The notes under the pieces were generated by a model, which ran no database searches, had not been told where the DNA came from, and was given only the letters and a program-made list of their open reading frames with translations. This document shows positions 43,737 to 55,085 of a DNA stretch of 64,000 bases, piece after piece. Both the position numbers and the translations under genes were made by a program. Positions within the stretch are counted from its first letter, which is position 1; the number at the start of each line of letters is the position of its first letter. Where the stretch lies: assembly GCA_004835665.1 (NCBI GenBank), contig RBKR01000023.1, positions 806,001-870,000 of the forward strand, given 5' to 3'. The DNA comes from Phoma sp. XZ068. Lineage: Eukaryota; Ascomycota; Dothideomycetes; Pleosporales; Didymellaceae.

Positions 43737-44109
43737 GGTGGCGGTGGCGTATGTGGTGTTGGAGGACGAGGTGTGGGGTCGGCGACAGTAATGTGCTACC
43801 GGAACTGCATCGATGAAGCTTGGATCTGTCAGTACGGGGTTGATGCCGCGGGTGTATCCCGCCGCGCATCTCGCGATGGGAAGCCGAGCAGCAGGAGCCA
43901 ATGAGCAAAGGTGGGGCTTAGCGCGGTGTGGCTGAACTCTTGGCATGTGTCGACTCACCATTATTGCGGCAAAAAGAACACTCAAGGTCAAGCTCCGTCT
44001 CCGCGACTCCACACCCACCCTCGAACCTATCACTACCGAATACTGGGGATACACTCGCCAGAAGTAAACTTCACATTCGATAGCAACAAAACCGAGCGCC
44101 ACCGCAAAC
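43737..44109. promoter_or_regulatory. divergent promoter between Mim2-like and eIF2-beta genes
   Basis: A 373-bp interval between two start codons on opposite strands. No conserved box stands out by eye. The promoter role is inferred from the gene arrangement. Confidence 0.55.
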
Positions 44110-45358
44110 ATGGCCGACACTGTACGTCATCTCGAGCCCCGCGCTCGCACTGGAAATGCATTGTTTCCTCGACAAACATGTGCACGCCACCAGAATTCCT
44201 TCCATTACCTCTTCGCCGACGGTCGACCGTTTACAGACACATCTTCTGACATGATTGAACAGGAAGCCGCCGAGCGCAAGCCCCGCAAGTCCGTCGCATT
44301 CTCCGAGGGCACCACAATCGTCGACAGCGATGGCCAGGTCACCGAGTCGAAAGAGACCAACGGCGGTAAGTCATCCGCCGAGAGACACAGCACCGGTTCT
44401 GCTGCGCTCGCGGGTAATACCCCTGGCAGACACATACACGAACATGGAGCTGACAAGTGGATTACAGGCGACGACAAGGAAGTCGAGGAAGTCACCGAGA
44501 TGTTTGCCGACCTAGCCAAGAAGGTGCGAAAACAAGACCTTGCATCGCGCATGGGCAACAACTGACAACCAACAGAAGAAGAAGAAGTCGAGCAAGAAGA
44601 AGGAGGGCGAGGAGGGCGAGGAGGCTGCCGAGGGCGACTTCGCTGCGCTCAAGAAGAAGAAGAAGTCTAGCAAGAAGAAGGTCGAGGACGACTTCGAGGC
44701 CAAGCTCGCTGCCGCTGGTGGCGATGCTGCTGAGGAGGAGGCACCCGCTGCCGAAGAGGATACCGTCCAGGAGGGCGACATGATGAAGGGTACTGGCATC
44801 TGGTCGCACGACAACACAACCCCCATCAAGTACGACATGCTCCTGAACCGATTCTTCACTCTCCTCCACTCGCAACATCCCGATCTCGCCGGCAACAGCG
44901 TCAAGAGCTACAAGATCCCCCCGCCCCAGTGTCTCCGTGAAGGAAACAAGAAGACCATCTTCGCCAACATTGCCGAGATTTGCAAGAGGATGAAGCGTAC
45001 CGACGAGCACGTCACCCAGTTCTTGTTCGCCGAATTGGGTACCAGCGGTTCCGTTGACGGTTCTCGCCGTCTGGTCATCAAGGGTCGTTTCCAGCAGAAG
45101 CAGATTGAGAACGTTCTCAGGCGGTACATTGTCGAATACGTCTCCTGCAAGACCTGCCGTTCCCCCGATACAGAGTATGTGGATCGCACCCGTTTTCTTC
45201 CTTCGCACGTAAGCTAACATTGTCACAGTCTCTCCAAGGGTGAGAACCGTCTCAGCTTCATCACCTGCAACAGCTGCGGATCCAGGCGTTCAGTACAGGC
45301 CATCAAGACTGGTTTCTCTGCGCAGATCGGAAAGAGAAGGAGGATGATCAAGACTTAA
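44110..45358 (+). CDS. sui3: translation initiation factor eIF2, beta subunit
   Basis: Five exons (44110-44121, 44263-44365, 44468-44523, 44576-45174, 45229-45358) give 299 residues. The first coding exon is only 12 nt (MADT) and precedes a 141-nt intron. The N-terminal third contains two lysine blocks (KKKKSSKKKEGEEG and KKKKKSSKKKVEDD) of the kind that bind eIF2B-epsilon and eIF5. The folded core shows YDMLLNRFFTLLHSQHP, YKIPPPQCLREG and KRTDEHVTQFLFAELGTSG. The C-terminal C2-C2 zinc ribbon is CKTCRSPD...CNSCGSRR, and the protein ends KRRRMIKT. eIF2-beta is part of the cytosolic GTPase complex that delivers initiator tRNA to the 40S subunit. Confidence 0.95.
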
Positions 45359-46226
45359 TGAGTTCACGTTTGCGCTTTACGAGTATCGACATGCATTTGC
45401 TTGGCTGGGTTGGCGGGCGCTACGGATGTCATGGCGGTTCGCTCGTTCGGATAACGATATGGCAATGGGGTGGTATACGATTGGCCTGGTGTACAAGACT
45501 ACATAGGAGTGGCTCATGTATATTCGCATCACGATACAACCAAAAGCACACCGGGTTGGTGTTTCTTATTCGTATTGATGAAGACAAAGACTCAGATTAG
45601 AGAGACTGAACTGATTCGCATTATGCAAACGCAGCAGATGTTGTGTCGCGTCTTCCAAGCATCTTGAAATATTGATCCAAGCAAATTATACAATCTGTAG
45701 GCGCCAGCAAATCACATCCAGAATTATAGTGCGGGAGGTTAGTGGGCGCTTGCAGCTTGCACGCGGGACGCTGACGCTTGGACTTGGACTTGGACCCTGA
45801 TCCTGGCCACAAGCTCCCTGTAGGTCCATATGTTTTCCAAACAACCTTTTCCATCGTGCTGCTAAGGCTTCGAGGAATTAAGATCGCCCAATGACTTAAA
45901 ATAGCCACATGGATATGAAAAACATCTGGACGCTGTAGTGTAACTCTGGGTAAGCTGCATCAGAGGTCAGGGGAACAATGCGGGGCGTTCCCATTCGGCG
46001 GCTGCATACCCCCCGCTATGGATGATTGAGGCTGAGCTTGGGACGAACAGGTAACGAGGGGCGCGGCGCGCGGGTACATGTGCTGACCACGCGCCTGTCT
46101 TCTGTTCTGTTTCAATCTCCTGCCTTCCTTGCTCTCAATACTCTCCAAGTCGCGACGAAGACAGTACACGCGCTGGCCGCCCTAATACGCCGCAGTATAA
46201 GCCGTCGCGACCATCAGTAAGACACC
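45359..46226. other. intergenic
   Basis: About 870 bases between eIF2-beta and the AIM24-like gene, holding the 3' region of the first and the promoter of the second. No further feature was seen. Confidence 0.45.
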
Positions 46227-47618
46227 ATGTCTGGATTCGGAAGCCCACCACCAGGCGGGAACTTCTACCCTCGTGAGCTCCATGTATAGTCTCTGTGTCG
46301 ACACAAGCTGACAGGTCGTAGCACCACCAGAGAAGGGTGGATATGGTGCGCCATGTTCATATTGACAGCCGCCAAACATAACACTGACATTCACTAGACC
46401 AACAACACGGCCAACAACAGTACTTTGCGCCTCCGCCCGGTGGTCAATCATACCCACCGCCTCCCTCGTCGCCTCCCGCGCAACAGCAGCAACAGCCACA
46501 GCACTACCCCCCACCACCGGGTGGACAACAGCAACACTATGCGCCGCCTCCCGACCACTCGCAGCAGCAACAGCAACACTTCCCACCGCCTGGCAGCGCA
46601 CCTCCTCAGCACCAACCACAACAGCAACAGCAGCAGCATCAGCCGCCGCAGCAGTTGTTCCCCGAGAAAGGCCCTCTGAGCCCGTATGGCGCACCAGCAC
46701 CTACGCAAAGCCCTCTCCAACACCTAGGCATGGCGCCACAGCAGATGAGCCAGCAACAGATACCACCCCAGCAGCAGGTTCAGGCCTCTCAACCACAGTT
46801 CGCGGGCGCAGGAAGCACATCAGCAGATGACGTGGGCACTTTCAACGGCGGAAGCTACCGCGTGAGCCACCGCGACACAAACACAATCCTTACAGTGCAG
46901 CTGGCAATTGGATGTCCCTTCACGGCGAAGCCTGGTACGACCCCTTCCTTGCCAACCTAAGAGCGACTCCAGAACGCTAACACCCGCCAGGCTCAATGAT
47001 AGCAATGACCCCCACCATCACCCTGAAAGGCACCATGAAGTTCTCCCTCAAGAAAGCGCTGATCGGTGGCGACATGTCCAAATCAACATACACCGGCCCC
47101 GGTGAGCTCCTACTTGCGCCCGCCTCCATCGGCGACATCACCATCATCAAGCTAGGCGGGCACGAGCAGTGGAGCGTAGGCAAGGACGCCTTTCTGGCGT
47201 GCACGCAAGGCATCGTGACCGAGTACAAGAGCCAGGGCGTGACCAAGGCCATGTTCTCAGGAGAAGGCCTGTTCGTCTACAAAATCAGTGGACAGGGAAT
47301 CCTGTGGTGCACGAGTTTCGGCGCAATTATCCGCAAGGATGTAAGTATCCACCACTACTACACCGATCTGAATTGTTACTAACAACCCAACAGCTGCAAA
47401 AAGACGAAAAATACATCATCGACAACGGCCACCTTGTCGCTTGGAACTGCAAGTACGTCCTCGAGCGCGTCGCCTCGGGCGGCATCGTATCGAACATGAT
47501 GGCCGGTGAAGGCCTGGTGTGTAAGTTCACCGGCCCAGGAACCATTTTCATGCAGACGAGGAACGCGCAGGCTTTTGCGGCGTGGCTGGGTGCCAACTCT
47601 GCGAATGCGGCGATGTAG
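46227..47618 (+). CDS. AIM24-family protein with Pro/Gln-rich N-terminus
   Basis: Five exons (46227-46272, 46322-46345, 46398-46934, 46991-47340, 47394-47618) give 393 residues. The 24-nt second exon keeps the frame (NFYP-PPPEKGGY-DQQHG). Its acceptor must be GTCGTAG|, because the earlier CAG gives the wrong frame. Residues 1-180 are extremely rich in Pro and Gln, with Q5-Q6 runs and repeated PPPGG motifs. Residues 200-390 form a beta-rich AIM24 domain: GGSYRVSHRDTNTILTVQLA, KALIGGDMSKSTYTGPGELL, MFSGEGLFVYKISGQG and GEGLVCKFTGPGTIFMQTRN. Yeast Aim24 is mitochondrial, but this protein has no obvious mitochondrial targeting sequence, so a different location is possible. Function is unknown beyond the domain. 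Confidence 0.88.
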
Positions 47619-47819
47619 GGAGGATGTGTCTTTTTCTTCATGGAAGCAGTCGTTCGTTTGCAATATACCACAGTTCCTATCGTACTTGTTGATTCTCACA
47701 ATATTTACTCTAGGTCATAACCAGTCACACTTTCATCATACACACTAAACATTCTCACAGTATCATACAGCCACATCCTTTCTATGATTTCCCATTCGTC
47801 ACCCGTCCAGAACAACCGC

Positions 47820-48488
47820 TCAATTCCTACTCTTACCAAGCTCACTCTGCGCCCTCGACGTAGGCCCTCCCCTCACCCTCTCACCACCAGTAATCTTCTT
47901 CTCACCCTCCGTAATATCATGCAGCACCTCGCTAGTAATGGCCTCCTTAGCATGCTGCTGCGCTTTTGCCGTCGGGCCGCCCGCCACAGGTCGCTCCTGG
48001 CGTGTGATTTCCTTCTCGGCCTCGGTGATCTTGTGTAGGGTCGAGGAGTCTAGGGTGCCTGTGTGCTGCTCGGGGCCGTTGCTGGATGTGCTGTTGGGAT
48101 TTGTGTTCGATGCACTGTCGTTACTGGAACTATTCGAGGAGGCACCTCCCTCGTTTGTCAAGATACTCTGTGCGATAGCTGTCGGACCGCCCTTTGTAGG
48201 ACGCTCAGAGCCGGTGATATCATTCTCGGCGTCGGTAATCTCGTGGATGATTTGGGCGGTGAGTTGTTGGCCGACGTGCTTCTGGGCGCGGGCGGTGGGG
48301 CCGTTGGGGATGGGGCTGTCCTTGTTGGTGAGGGTTTTCTCGGCGGCAGTGATCTGGGAGAGGAGGTTGGAGTCGATGGTGATGGACATCTTGAGTGTTG
48401 TGCTGAATGCTCGTTGGGAGGTGGGTGTGGTAAAGCGTGCTATTGTCGGTGCCGCGAAGCGTGTGGAAGTACGGAGAAGGAAAGACAT
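47820..48488 (-). CDS. mitochondrial protein with four SMP (seed maturation protein)-like repeats
   Basis: A single frame of 222 residues from the ATG at 48488. Residues 1-32 (MSFLLRTSTRFAAPTIARF...) are rich in Arg, Ser and Thr and free of acidic residues, a good mitochondrial presequence. Four repeats follow at about 46-70, 84-107, 153-177 and 192-215. Each has the pattern IT-x-AE-x2-IT-x-x-E/D-(x)-P-x3-GPTA-x-AQ, as in SMP domains of plant LEA-type proteins. A Ser/Asn-rich spacer (109-142) separates the two pairs. In plants such proteins are linked to desiccation. The fungal role is unknown, and stress protection in the matrix is only a guess. It converges on the AIM24-like gene. Confidence 0.82.
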   Translation of the reverse strand: MSFLLRTSTRFAAPTIARFTTPTSQRAFSTTLKMSITIDSNLLSQITAAEKTLTNKDSPIPNGPTARAQKHVGQQLTAQIIHEITDAENDITGSERPTKGGPTAIAQSILTNEGGASSNSSSNDSASNTNPNSTSSNGPEQHTGTLDSSTLHKITEAEKEITRQERPVAGGPTAKAQQHAKEAITSEVLHDITEGEKKITGGERVRGGPTSRAQSELGKSRN

Positions 48489-48997
48489 TACGAGGGACAC
48501 TTTGGAATACAAAGGTACCAGATATTGTTGTTTTTTAGATGGGTGGGAGGAGAGATCAGGTGGTATGTGGTGTGGTTAGGTTGGGTGTTACAATTGACCA
48601 ATAAAGAAGTAATGGATATGAAGTGCAGATGAGAAGAAATACGCGACGGTACGGTGATGTTATTTTAATCCTATGACCCAGACATGCAGGTACAAGAGCC
48701 GATACATATGTCACTCTGCGATGCCGCCCACACTTTCTCGATGATGGGATAATTTTGGGTGGAGATGATGATGTCAGGATTTAGGAAACACACTAGAGAC
48801 GCGTTGATCAACCGTACCCTTGACCACACCACACTCCTCGAGAATCAACACTTCAAGCCTCATTGACATACTTGTATAAGATAGTCATTCGATTTGTGAC
48901 TGAGTCATGGTCTCCCTCACTCGAGTCGCCCTTCGGAAAGACAGATGCTTTGAAGGATGTTGATGCAGCGACGACAATCTGTCAATTCGGCCTTTGT
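48489..48997. other. intergenic
   Basis: About 510 bases between two minus-strand genes, holding the promoter of the SMP-repeat gene and the 3' region of the aldo-keto reductase. Nothing else was seen. Confidence 0.4.
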
Positions 48998-50306
48998 TTA
49001 CTTTTCAGGCGTCTTCAGCTCTTTGAACGGCTTATCCAGCGCACCTTGATGAGGAGGAATCGGCTGGGGCCCGGGTACAAAATCCATATAGCCGATAGCG
49101 TTGATGAACCATCCATCCTCTGGACCCAGCACCGACTTGTTCGCTGGCCCAAGGAAATCATGCGGGAACCCCATTTCGAACCCATATGCATTATCAATCT
49201 TATCCAACTCTTCTTCATCGAGTCTGAGTCCGAGCGCTGCGATGTTGCCTTCGAGATGCTCTACTTTCCTGCCTCCGCAAATCGGGAACACGTAGGGGGA
49301 CCTGGAACTGTTAGCTAGGATTACCTGACCATTGGCAATCTTTCACTCACTTGTGCATAACATATGCCAGCGCAACGCTTGTAATAAGCGTCCCTTTCTT
49401 ATTCGCGATTTCCTCCAAAACGATGGAGACCTTCTCTTCCTTCCCCGTCAATGCGACTCTAACGAAGTTCTTCCGACCCTCACCACTCTCCCTCTGCTCT
49501 GTCGTCTTGAAGGCTCCACCACCAAGTGCACCCCAAGGTGCTAGCGCCATACCCTCGCTCAAGCACATGGGGATGATTTCACGCTCGAAGTCGCGGGCGG
49601 CTGCTGACCAGCGACCTTGGTAGATGGAGAATTGACGCAGGCTATGTTGACGCGCGTATTCATTTGCCTTGACGACAATCCAAGCAGGAGTGTCGCTGAT
49701 ACCAAGGTAGATGACTTTGCGGGCAGTGCAGAGATCGTGGAGAGTATGCATCAGTTCCGGTATCGAAGTGGTATAGTCCCAAAGGTGGACGTAGTACTAT
49801 TGATGTGATCAGCAGCGATGTAGGCCGACGAGATATGTGCTTACAATGTCAACGTATGTCGTTCGCAAATTTTTGATCGAGCGTTCGATGGACGTGTGGA
49901 TGTTCTTTGCACTGTTCCCGCTATAATTATTCTTTATCACACCTTGCTTCTCAAACTTGCCCTCCTTCTGCCTCTGCTCAGCAGCACTCTGCATGCCGGT
50001 GAACTTGGTTGCAATCACCATCTCGTCCCGTCGGCCTCTAGACTCCATCCATTCACCTAGCCATTGCTCACTCTCTCCAAGCTGGTAGTTGACCGCCGTA
50101 TCGATGAAGTTACCGCCTTGTTCGTAGAAGTAATCCAACATGGCGAACGCGGTCTCCTTCGTGCACTCGCCGAGTGATTCCTTCCACGATTCACCGAAAT
50201 TCATAGCACCAAGACAAATCGGGGAGACACGAATACCGGCAGTGGGAGACAGTACGCGGTGACGACCAAGGAGAGATTTGGGGGTCTCGGGAGTGCTGAA
50301 TGACAT
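48998..50306 (-). CDS. aldo-keto reductase, aryl-alcohol dehydrogenase/norsolorinate reductase-like
   Basis: Three exons on the minus strand (50306-49845, 49796-49351, 49301-48998) give 403 residues. The AKR barrel shows GIRVSPICLGAMNFGESW, GGNFIDTAVNYQLGESEQWL (Asp and Tyr of the catalytic tetrad), MVIATKFTG (Lys) and YYVHLWDYTTSIPELMHTL (His). The cofactor-binding C-terminus includes SPYVFPICGGRKVEHLEGNI. This is the fungal AKR9-like group annotated as aryl-alcohol dehydrogenase or norsolorinic acid reductase. It reduces aldehydes or ketones with NADPH. No polyketide synthase is near, so a mycotoxin role is not supported. It is the outermost gene of the catabolic neighbourhood and may or may not belong to it. 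Confidence 0.9.
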
Positions 50307-50870
50307 TTTGACAGCTTGAACCAGATAAAACAACAATGCTCTAATAGTAAGGAATTCAGAACTCGTAAGGCAATATGGGATTTTAGATTTCTGTATTGAT
50401 CTGACAGTCCTTTAAATAGTTATGGTTCAGAGGTAATAATCGTCATAGGAGCTAAGTCCGGTTGGTGTGGGTGCACCTGCATTCCCAACTTGTTATGGCC
50501 TGCCTTAACTCCATGATGCGGGGTCAAATAGATTGTCAGACGGTGTCAGAAAGGTCAGAAAGTTGGAAACGGGCTACATAGGAGTATTTCCAGAGCACCA
50601 GATCTAATCAGCCAATAAGCTTCCCAAATTTCGCTCCGTGTCGTCACAGGGAGCTCTTTAAGTCCGCTATCACCGTGCATTGACTTAGGCGTGCCGACGC
50701 CTGTAAGAATATGGGAATTAGAATAACTGGAACCATACTCTGTAACGCTATTCTCATTGCAAACGGTTCGATTATTGGGGTTAGTCTAGTGACTGCTCCA
50801 CTGATTTGACAGACTAGATAAACTTCTCACAATTCACTCTTCGTATCTAGTAAATACAATCAGCTAGTGT
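50307..50870. other. intergenic
   Basis: About 560 bases upstream of the aldo-keto reductase and downstream of the NmrA-like reductase. AT-rich relative to its neighbours. No repeat or conserved site was recognised. Confidence 0.4.
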
Positions 50871-52054
50871 TCATAGTCTACTTCTCAGTGCTCTCTTACT
50901 GTCAAATGCCTTTCCCTCGCTACTGACCAAATCGGCGACCGTGTTCTCGAGCGAAGCTCCGGTCGGCTTCCATCCGAGGTTCTTCTGAGCATTCGACGAC
51001 CGTGTACGAGCATTGGTACCCCACAATACTGACGCATGGCCGCTCAGAGAATCGGCTTTCGCAGCGTCAATGGTCTCGAGATGGTCGGCAGATTTGATGA
51101 AACCTTGCTTGTGTGCTTCTTTGGTAATCAGGGCACTCAGGTCTCCAAAAGCCTGTTTCATCAGCACACAGCCGCAGGGTATCAGCGCATATACTCACCA
51201 GCTCGCCGTTCTCGACATTGAACACACCGTCCTCGTTCCAGAAACCATCCTTGCCATCTTTGGCCGCTCCAACTAACAGAGAAACCAGGCTAGCCAAATC
51301 ATGAACGTGGATATTGCTCCAAATATTCTTGCCCTCGTTCAACCTGAAGCCATGACCGAGCTTTAGTGTCGCCTTTGCAATCTCTGGTGCCTGTACACTC
51401 CTCTGATTGACTGGACCTCTGCCTACACCGTAAATGAGTGGCCCGACGATCAGTGCTGTCTTGACAGATGCAGGCGTCTGAGAAATCACAAGATTCTCAA
51501 CCACGCGCTTGGGGTTCTTTTGGATGACGGATAGGATTTTCTTTTGGTCCTTGAGGTCGTCGTAGGTATCGTCAGTCGCGTTGCCAAAACGACCTGAACC
51601 GATCTCATCAGCTGCGTAGACTGTCGCTCCTGAAATTTGAATCCAGTAACCGGGCTTCTGCGTCTCTTTATGTCGTGCTTGTAAGCCCTCCGCAATGGCC
51701 TTTGCGCTCGCTGCGTGTCCAGTGGCAGCGAAATCTTGATATGAAGTCAGCATAGGAGTAGATCACTACAACGTCGTGCATACTCAGAACCAAATCTGCA
51801 GCCTTGGATTGTTCTTTAATCAATTCGGTATCATCGAGATCTCCTAAGATGGTCTTGACGTTTGGGTAGGCCAGATGCACTTGTTGTGCTTTGCTAGCGT
51901 CTCGCACGAGCGAGGTTATGTGCAAGCCCGAGTGTCCAGCGCGTGCTAGAGTGTGAAGAACCTCTCCGCCAATGAAGCTATTACCGGTTAGCAAAGCCGT
52001 AGAACCCAGATATTTCTCATACCCAGTAGCTCCTGTGAGCAAGATTTTGGACAT
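50871..52054 (-). CDS. NAD(P)-binding reductase of the atypical SDR / NmrA-epimerase type
   Basis: Four exons on the minus strand (52054-52023, 51977-51784, 51734-51199, 51152-50871) give 347 residues. Removing the 45-nt first intron rebuilds the Rossmann motif ILLTGATGFIGGEVL (GxTGxIGG). The second intron joins DLVL to NFAATGHAASAKAIAEGL. Later segments include YWIQISGATVYAADEIGSG, ALIVGPLIYGVGRGPVNQRS and WSNIHVHDLASLVSLLVGAA, typical of fungal NAD-dependent epimerase/NmrA-like reductases. The substrate is unknown. An upstream in-frame ATG at 52135 would add 27 polar residues, but the start at 52054 places the Rossmann strand at residue 4, as in relatives. The gene is head-to-head with the Zn2Cys6 regulator. 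Confidence 0.88.
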
Positions 52055-52483
52055 GATCAACCTCGTTGTTTCCGAGGGCGCTTTGCTTTGCTTTGGTGGG
52101 CTGAATTGAGAGTTCGCCTGTGTGCCTGTTGTCATACAAGTATCTCCGTGGTCAATTGATTGCTATGTACTCTGCACAAGACCTGGTTTGTAAGCTTGAT
52201 GTTGATTCTAGATGATAAATCACGACTGTTGGGAGGGGGTGCTCCAGAGGACGACTCGGAGTCTCCTACTTAATGCGGCTTAGTTGGCCCCGCAGCGCCC
52301 AGAGTAAACCAATGAATGACCTGTATGGTGGGATGCTCCATTGACTTTGTTAAAATTTCGTGATATTTCTACGCATGGTGAGATGAAGTGCTTATTTTGC
52401 GTGCCCGAATCGTACAGTCGATTCCTTCCCCGTCAACCCCGCACGCCCTTCGATGACGTCAAAGCTTTGGCACCGCTGAAGTC
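52055..52483. promoter_or_regulatory. divergent promoter of NmrA-like reductase and Zn2Cys6 regulator
   Basis: A 429-bp interval between two start codons on opposite strands. A perfect CRE palindrome lies at its right end (listed separately), and a GATAA occurs near 52213. The 9-mer TGATATCCA shared by the other two divergent promoters of this neighbourhood is absent; the nearest resemblance is TGATATTTC near 52362. Confidence 0.5.
52454..52461 (+). promoter_or_regulatory. CRE/bZIP-type palindrome TGACGTCA
   Basis: A perfect eight-base ATF/CREB-type site, 22 bases before the start codon of the Zn2Cys6 regulator. The sequence is certain. Its use by a bZIP factor is inferred, and a site so close to the ATG may instead lie in the leader by chance. 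Confidence 0.45.
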
Positions 52484-54925
52484 ATGCCATCCACCAAAAG
52501 TCGTGGTTCTACTCGCGATCGAAAGCGCACACACAACCTCGGAGGGTGCGCAACGTGCCGACGCCGGCATGTAAAATGTGATCATGCACGACCCACCTGT
52601 GCCACATGTCGCAAGGCAGGAATCGACTGTGGCGGTTATCCCTCCCAGATACGATGGGCGTCCATGTCTTATGGGCCGTCCAAGCCGCACGGGGCTTCGA
52701 AAGAGAACAGACCTTCGTCACAACTGGATGAACGTATGTAATCCGAACCTCGATTCTTATAAAGTGTACGCTTATGAGAATATAGAAACTCAGGAGAGCC
52801 AAGGTGCTGGAGAGCAGTCTACGAAGAACAAGCATTCTGATGTGACTGCGATAACTGAACCAGCTGCCACTCCAAACGCTACGCAGCAAATTGGAACCAA
52901 CAATGTTGTGGTGGAAGACATACCCTTTGACCCAGCGTTGGATGTCGTAAACAACACGATTTCAACAGATGCGGTGGGCCCCGAAAACGCGTCACTTTTG
53001 CCCCAAGAACCGGATCTTTTCAATCAGTCTTCAGTTGGCTCTATGTCAGACCTTGAGTCTTTGTTCGAGTCATCTAACGGACTAATCTGGAATGACTTGT
53101 TCGACACTACGTTCGATATGTCTATGCCTCTGATCCATGACCAGCTTCACGATCAGCCCTTTGGCGATCCATTAAGCCTTCTTGCGCACGTTGCGAACCA
53201 GCCCCAAAGCCACGACCCTGCGAGCCAACCATTTGATTACCCCTTCAGTCCGAACCAACTGTACGAAAAGCAGAGTATGGGAGCAACAAATATGCTCTCT
53301 GATTCGCAACCTCCACCATACGCCTCGACAGAGCTTGATGAAGCACAGGTGCTCCATGACGCGCAGTTCTTACTTCGGCACTTCAGGGACCATGTTGTTC
53401 CACAATTTGGTCCCTTACCCATGGACTGCAGGTCGCCATGGGAGACACTAAACTGGAGTAGTGCCGTACAGACTCACGCCGAGCTGACGTGGCTTCAGAA
53501 CTCAAATGTCAAACACGCCAACAAAGCGAATTTCTTTGCGCTACTGGCTTGTTCAGCCTACATGGTCACAAAAGCGTCCCCACTATCAAGCGACTTTGAC
53601 CCTATCAGAGGGATTCAAGTCCTCGAGTATGCTTCCAAGCAAGCAAAAAGACACATGCAAGAGTCGTTGAGATCTGAGACATCTGGTGACGGGAAAGCAA
53701 AGTACAAAGATCAGTTGATGGCTATTTTCAGTCTCATTGCCCTAGCTGTGAGTGCGAATGAGCAAGTACCACACTTGTGGATACAGCTAACCGTGCCCAG
53801 ACCGAGACCGGGAATGCAGCAGACGCAAGATGCTACTTGATCGATGCCGAGCGTCTCGTCAGGTTACGAGGGATCACAAAGCAAAAGACTTCACGCAGGT
53901 GTCGGCTGCTGCATCATGTCTACACTTGGCAACGTATCGTAGGCGAGAGCACATTTGTTCTACACGACCACCAAAACGCTTTGTTGCAGGGAAAGATCGA
54001 GCGAACTTTCCGCACCCCAGTGCCTGCCCCTGTCATCGGATCATGCGGCCCTACTCAAAATACCAACACATCCCACGAACACTCCCAGTTGGATGACTTT
54101 CTCCGGATACAGTCGCACGGTACAGATAGTGATGATGATGCCGATGCCCAGAAAGATAATGAGACTGGTCTTCGTGACATTCATCTGGAAGATGCTCGCC
54201 CTTGGTCTTATACTCTTTATATGGACGTCTATGGCATTCCAGAGATATGGCTCAGCTATGTCTCACAAACTACGCGGGTAGCCAACATCATGGATTATCT
54301 TGACGAGACATCGGTACAGCCGACCAGGACCTTTCAGGAATGCTTGCAGAGAAAGACCATGCAACTCGAAAATCGCATATGCTCTCTTTCCGCACAGTAC
54401 AGCGCCTCTGGAGATTTATCACCAGCTCGTAACAATCGGGACGGATCTACGACCCCAAGGCCATCGATGGCGAGTCGGGCCATGATGCGTGCCATGACCT
54501 CAGCTTTGTTAATACTTTTCTATCGCAGGATTCGAAAAGTTCACCCTTTCATCTTACAAGTACATGTTAACGACGTTATTGTAGCCTTGAAAGATTTCGA
54601 TCTTGCCCACGATGTCTGCAATATCAAGTCTCCTGGAACCCCATGGCCAGCTTTCATTGCCGGCTCTGAAGCCATTTCAGTGACAGCACGAGATTGGCTC
54701 ATGAGCTGGATGCAGAAGGGTGCAAGCCAATCTGCTTTTAATGGTTTTACCACCTCGCAGCAAGTCATGCGCGAAGTCTGGGACCATCGCGACAGGTGCG
54801 GAAAGAGCAGCGACAATGATCCAAACAGTCCACCTGTGCAGCGAGGTCCTGGCAGAAAGAGAAAGGACGTCTACTCCTGGGTTGACGTGCTCCGAGAGGG
54901 GAACTTCTGGCTCATGCTTTACTAA
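52484..54925 (+). CDS. Zn2Cys6 transcription factor with Fungal_trans_2-like regulatory region
   Basis: Three exons (52484-52733, 52786-53747, 53801-54925) give 778 residues. A basic N-terminus precedes the binuclear cluster at about residues 22-49 (CATCRRRHVKCD...TCATCRKAGIDCGG), with all six Cys in the expected spacing, followed by YPSQIRW. An acidic Asp/Ser/Asn-rich region spans roughly 90-230. The C-terminal part has helices and the segment DVYGIPEIWLSYVSQTTRVA, which recalls the Fungal_trans_2 group that includes ArcA/Arg81-like amino-acid regulators. It is the only regulator in the catabolic neighbourhood and is a good candidate for its pathway-specific activator. The third exon is a long open frame, and a further small intron cannot be excluded. 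Confidence 0.88.
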
Positions 54926-55085
54926 GAGCAAAGACGATTACACAAAGAGTAAAAGAGTGTACCAGGAAGAGGTATACAATAATCAACCTTGACCGCATAG
55001 TATACAATTTTTGGTATTTTTATATACTTTGGCATGGGATAAGTAGCCAGTCACGGTGAATTCGAGAGAGTATTTACTCATTCTA

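Noticed and set aside
48998..50306. Aldo-keto reductase as a sign of an aflatoxin/sterigmatocystin-type cluster
   Set aside because: The norsolorinate reductase-like family is broad and no polyketide genes occur in the window.
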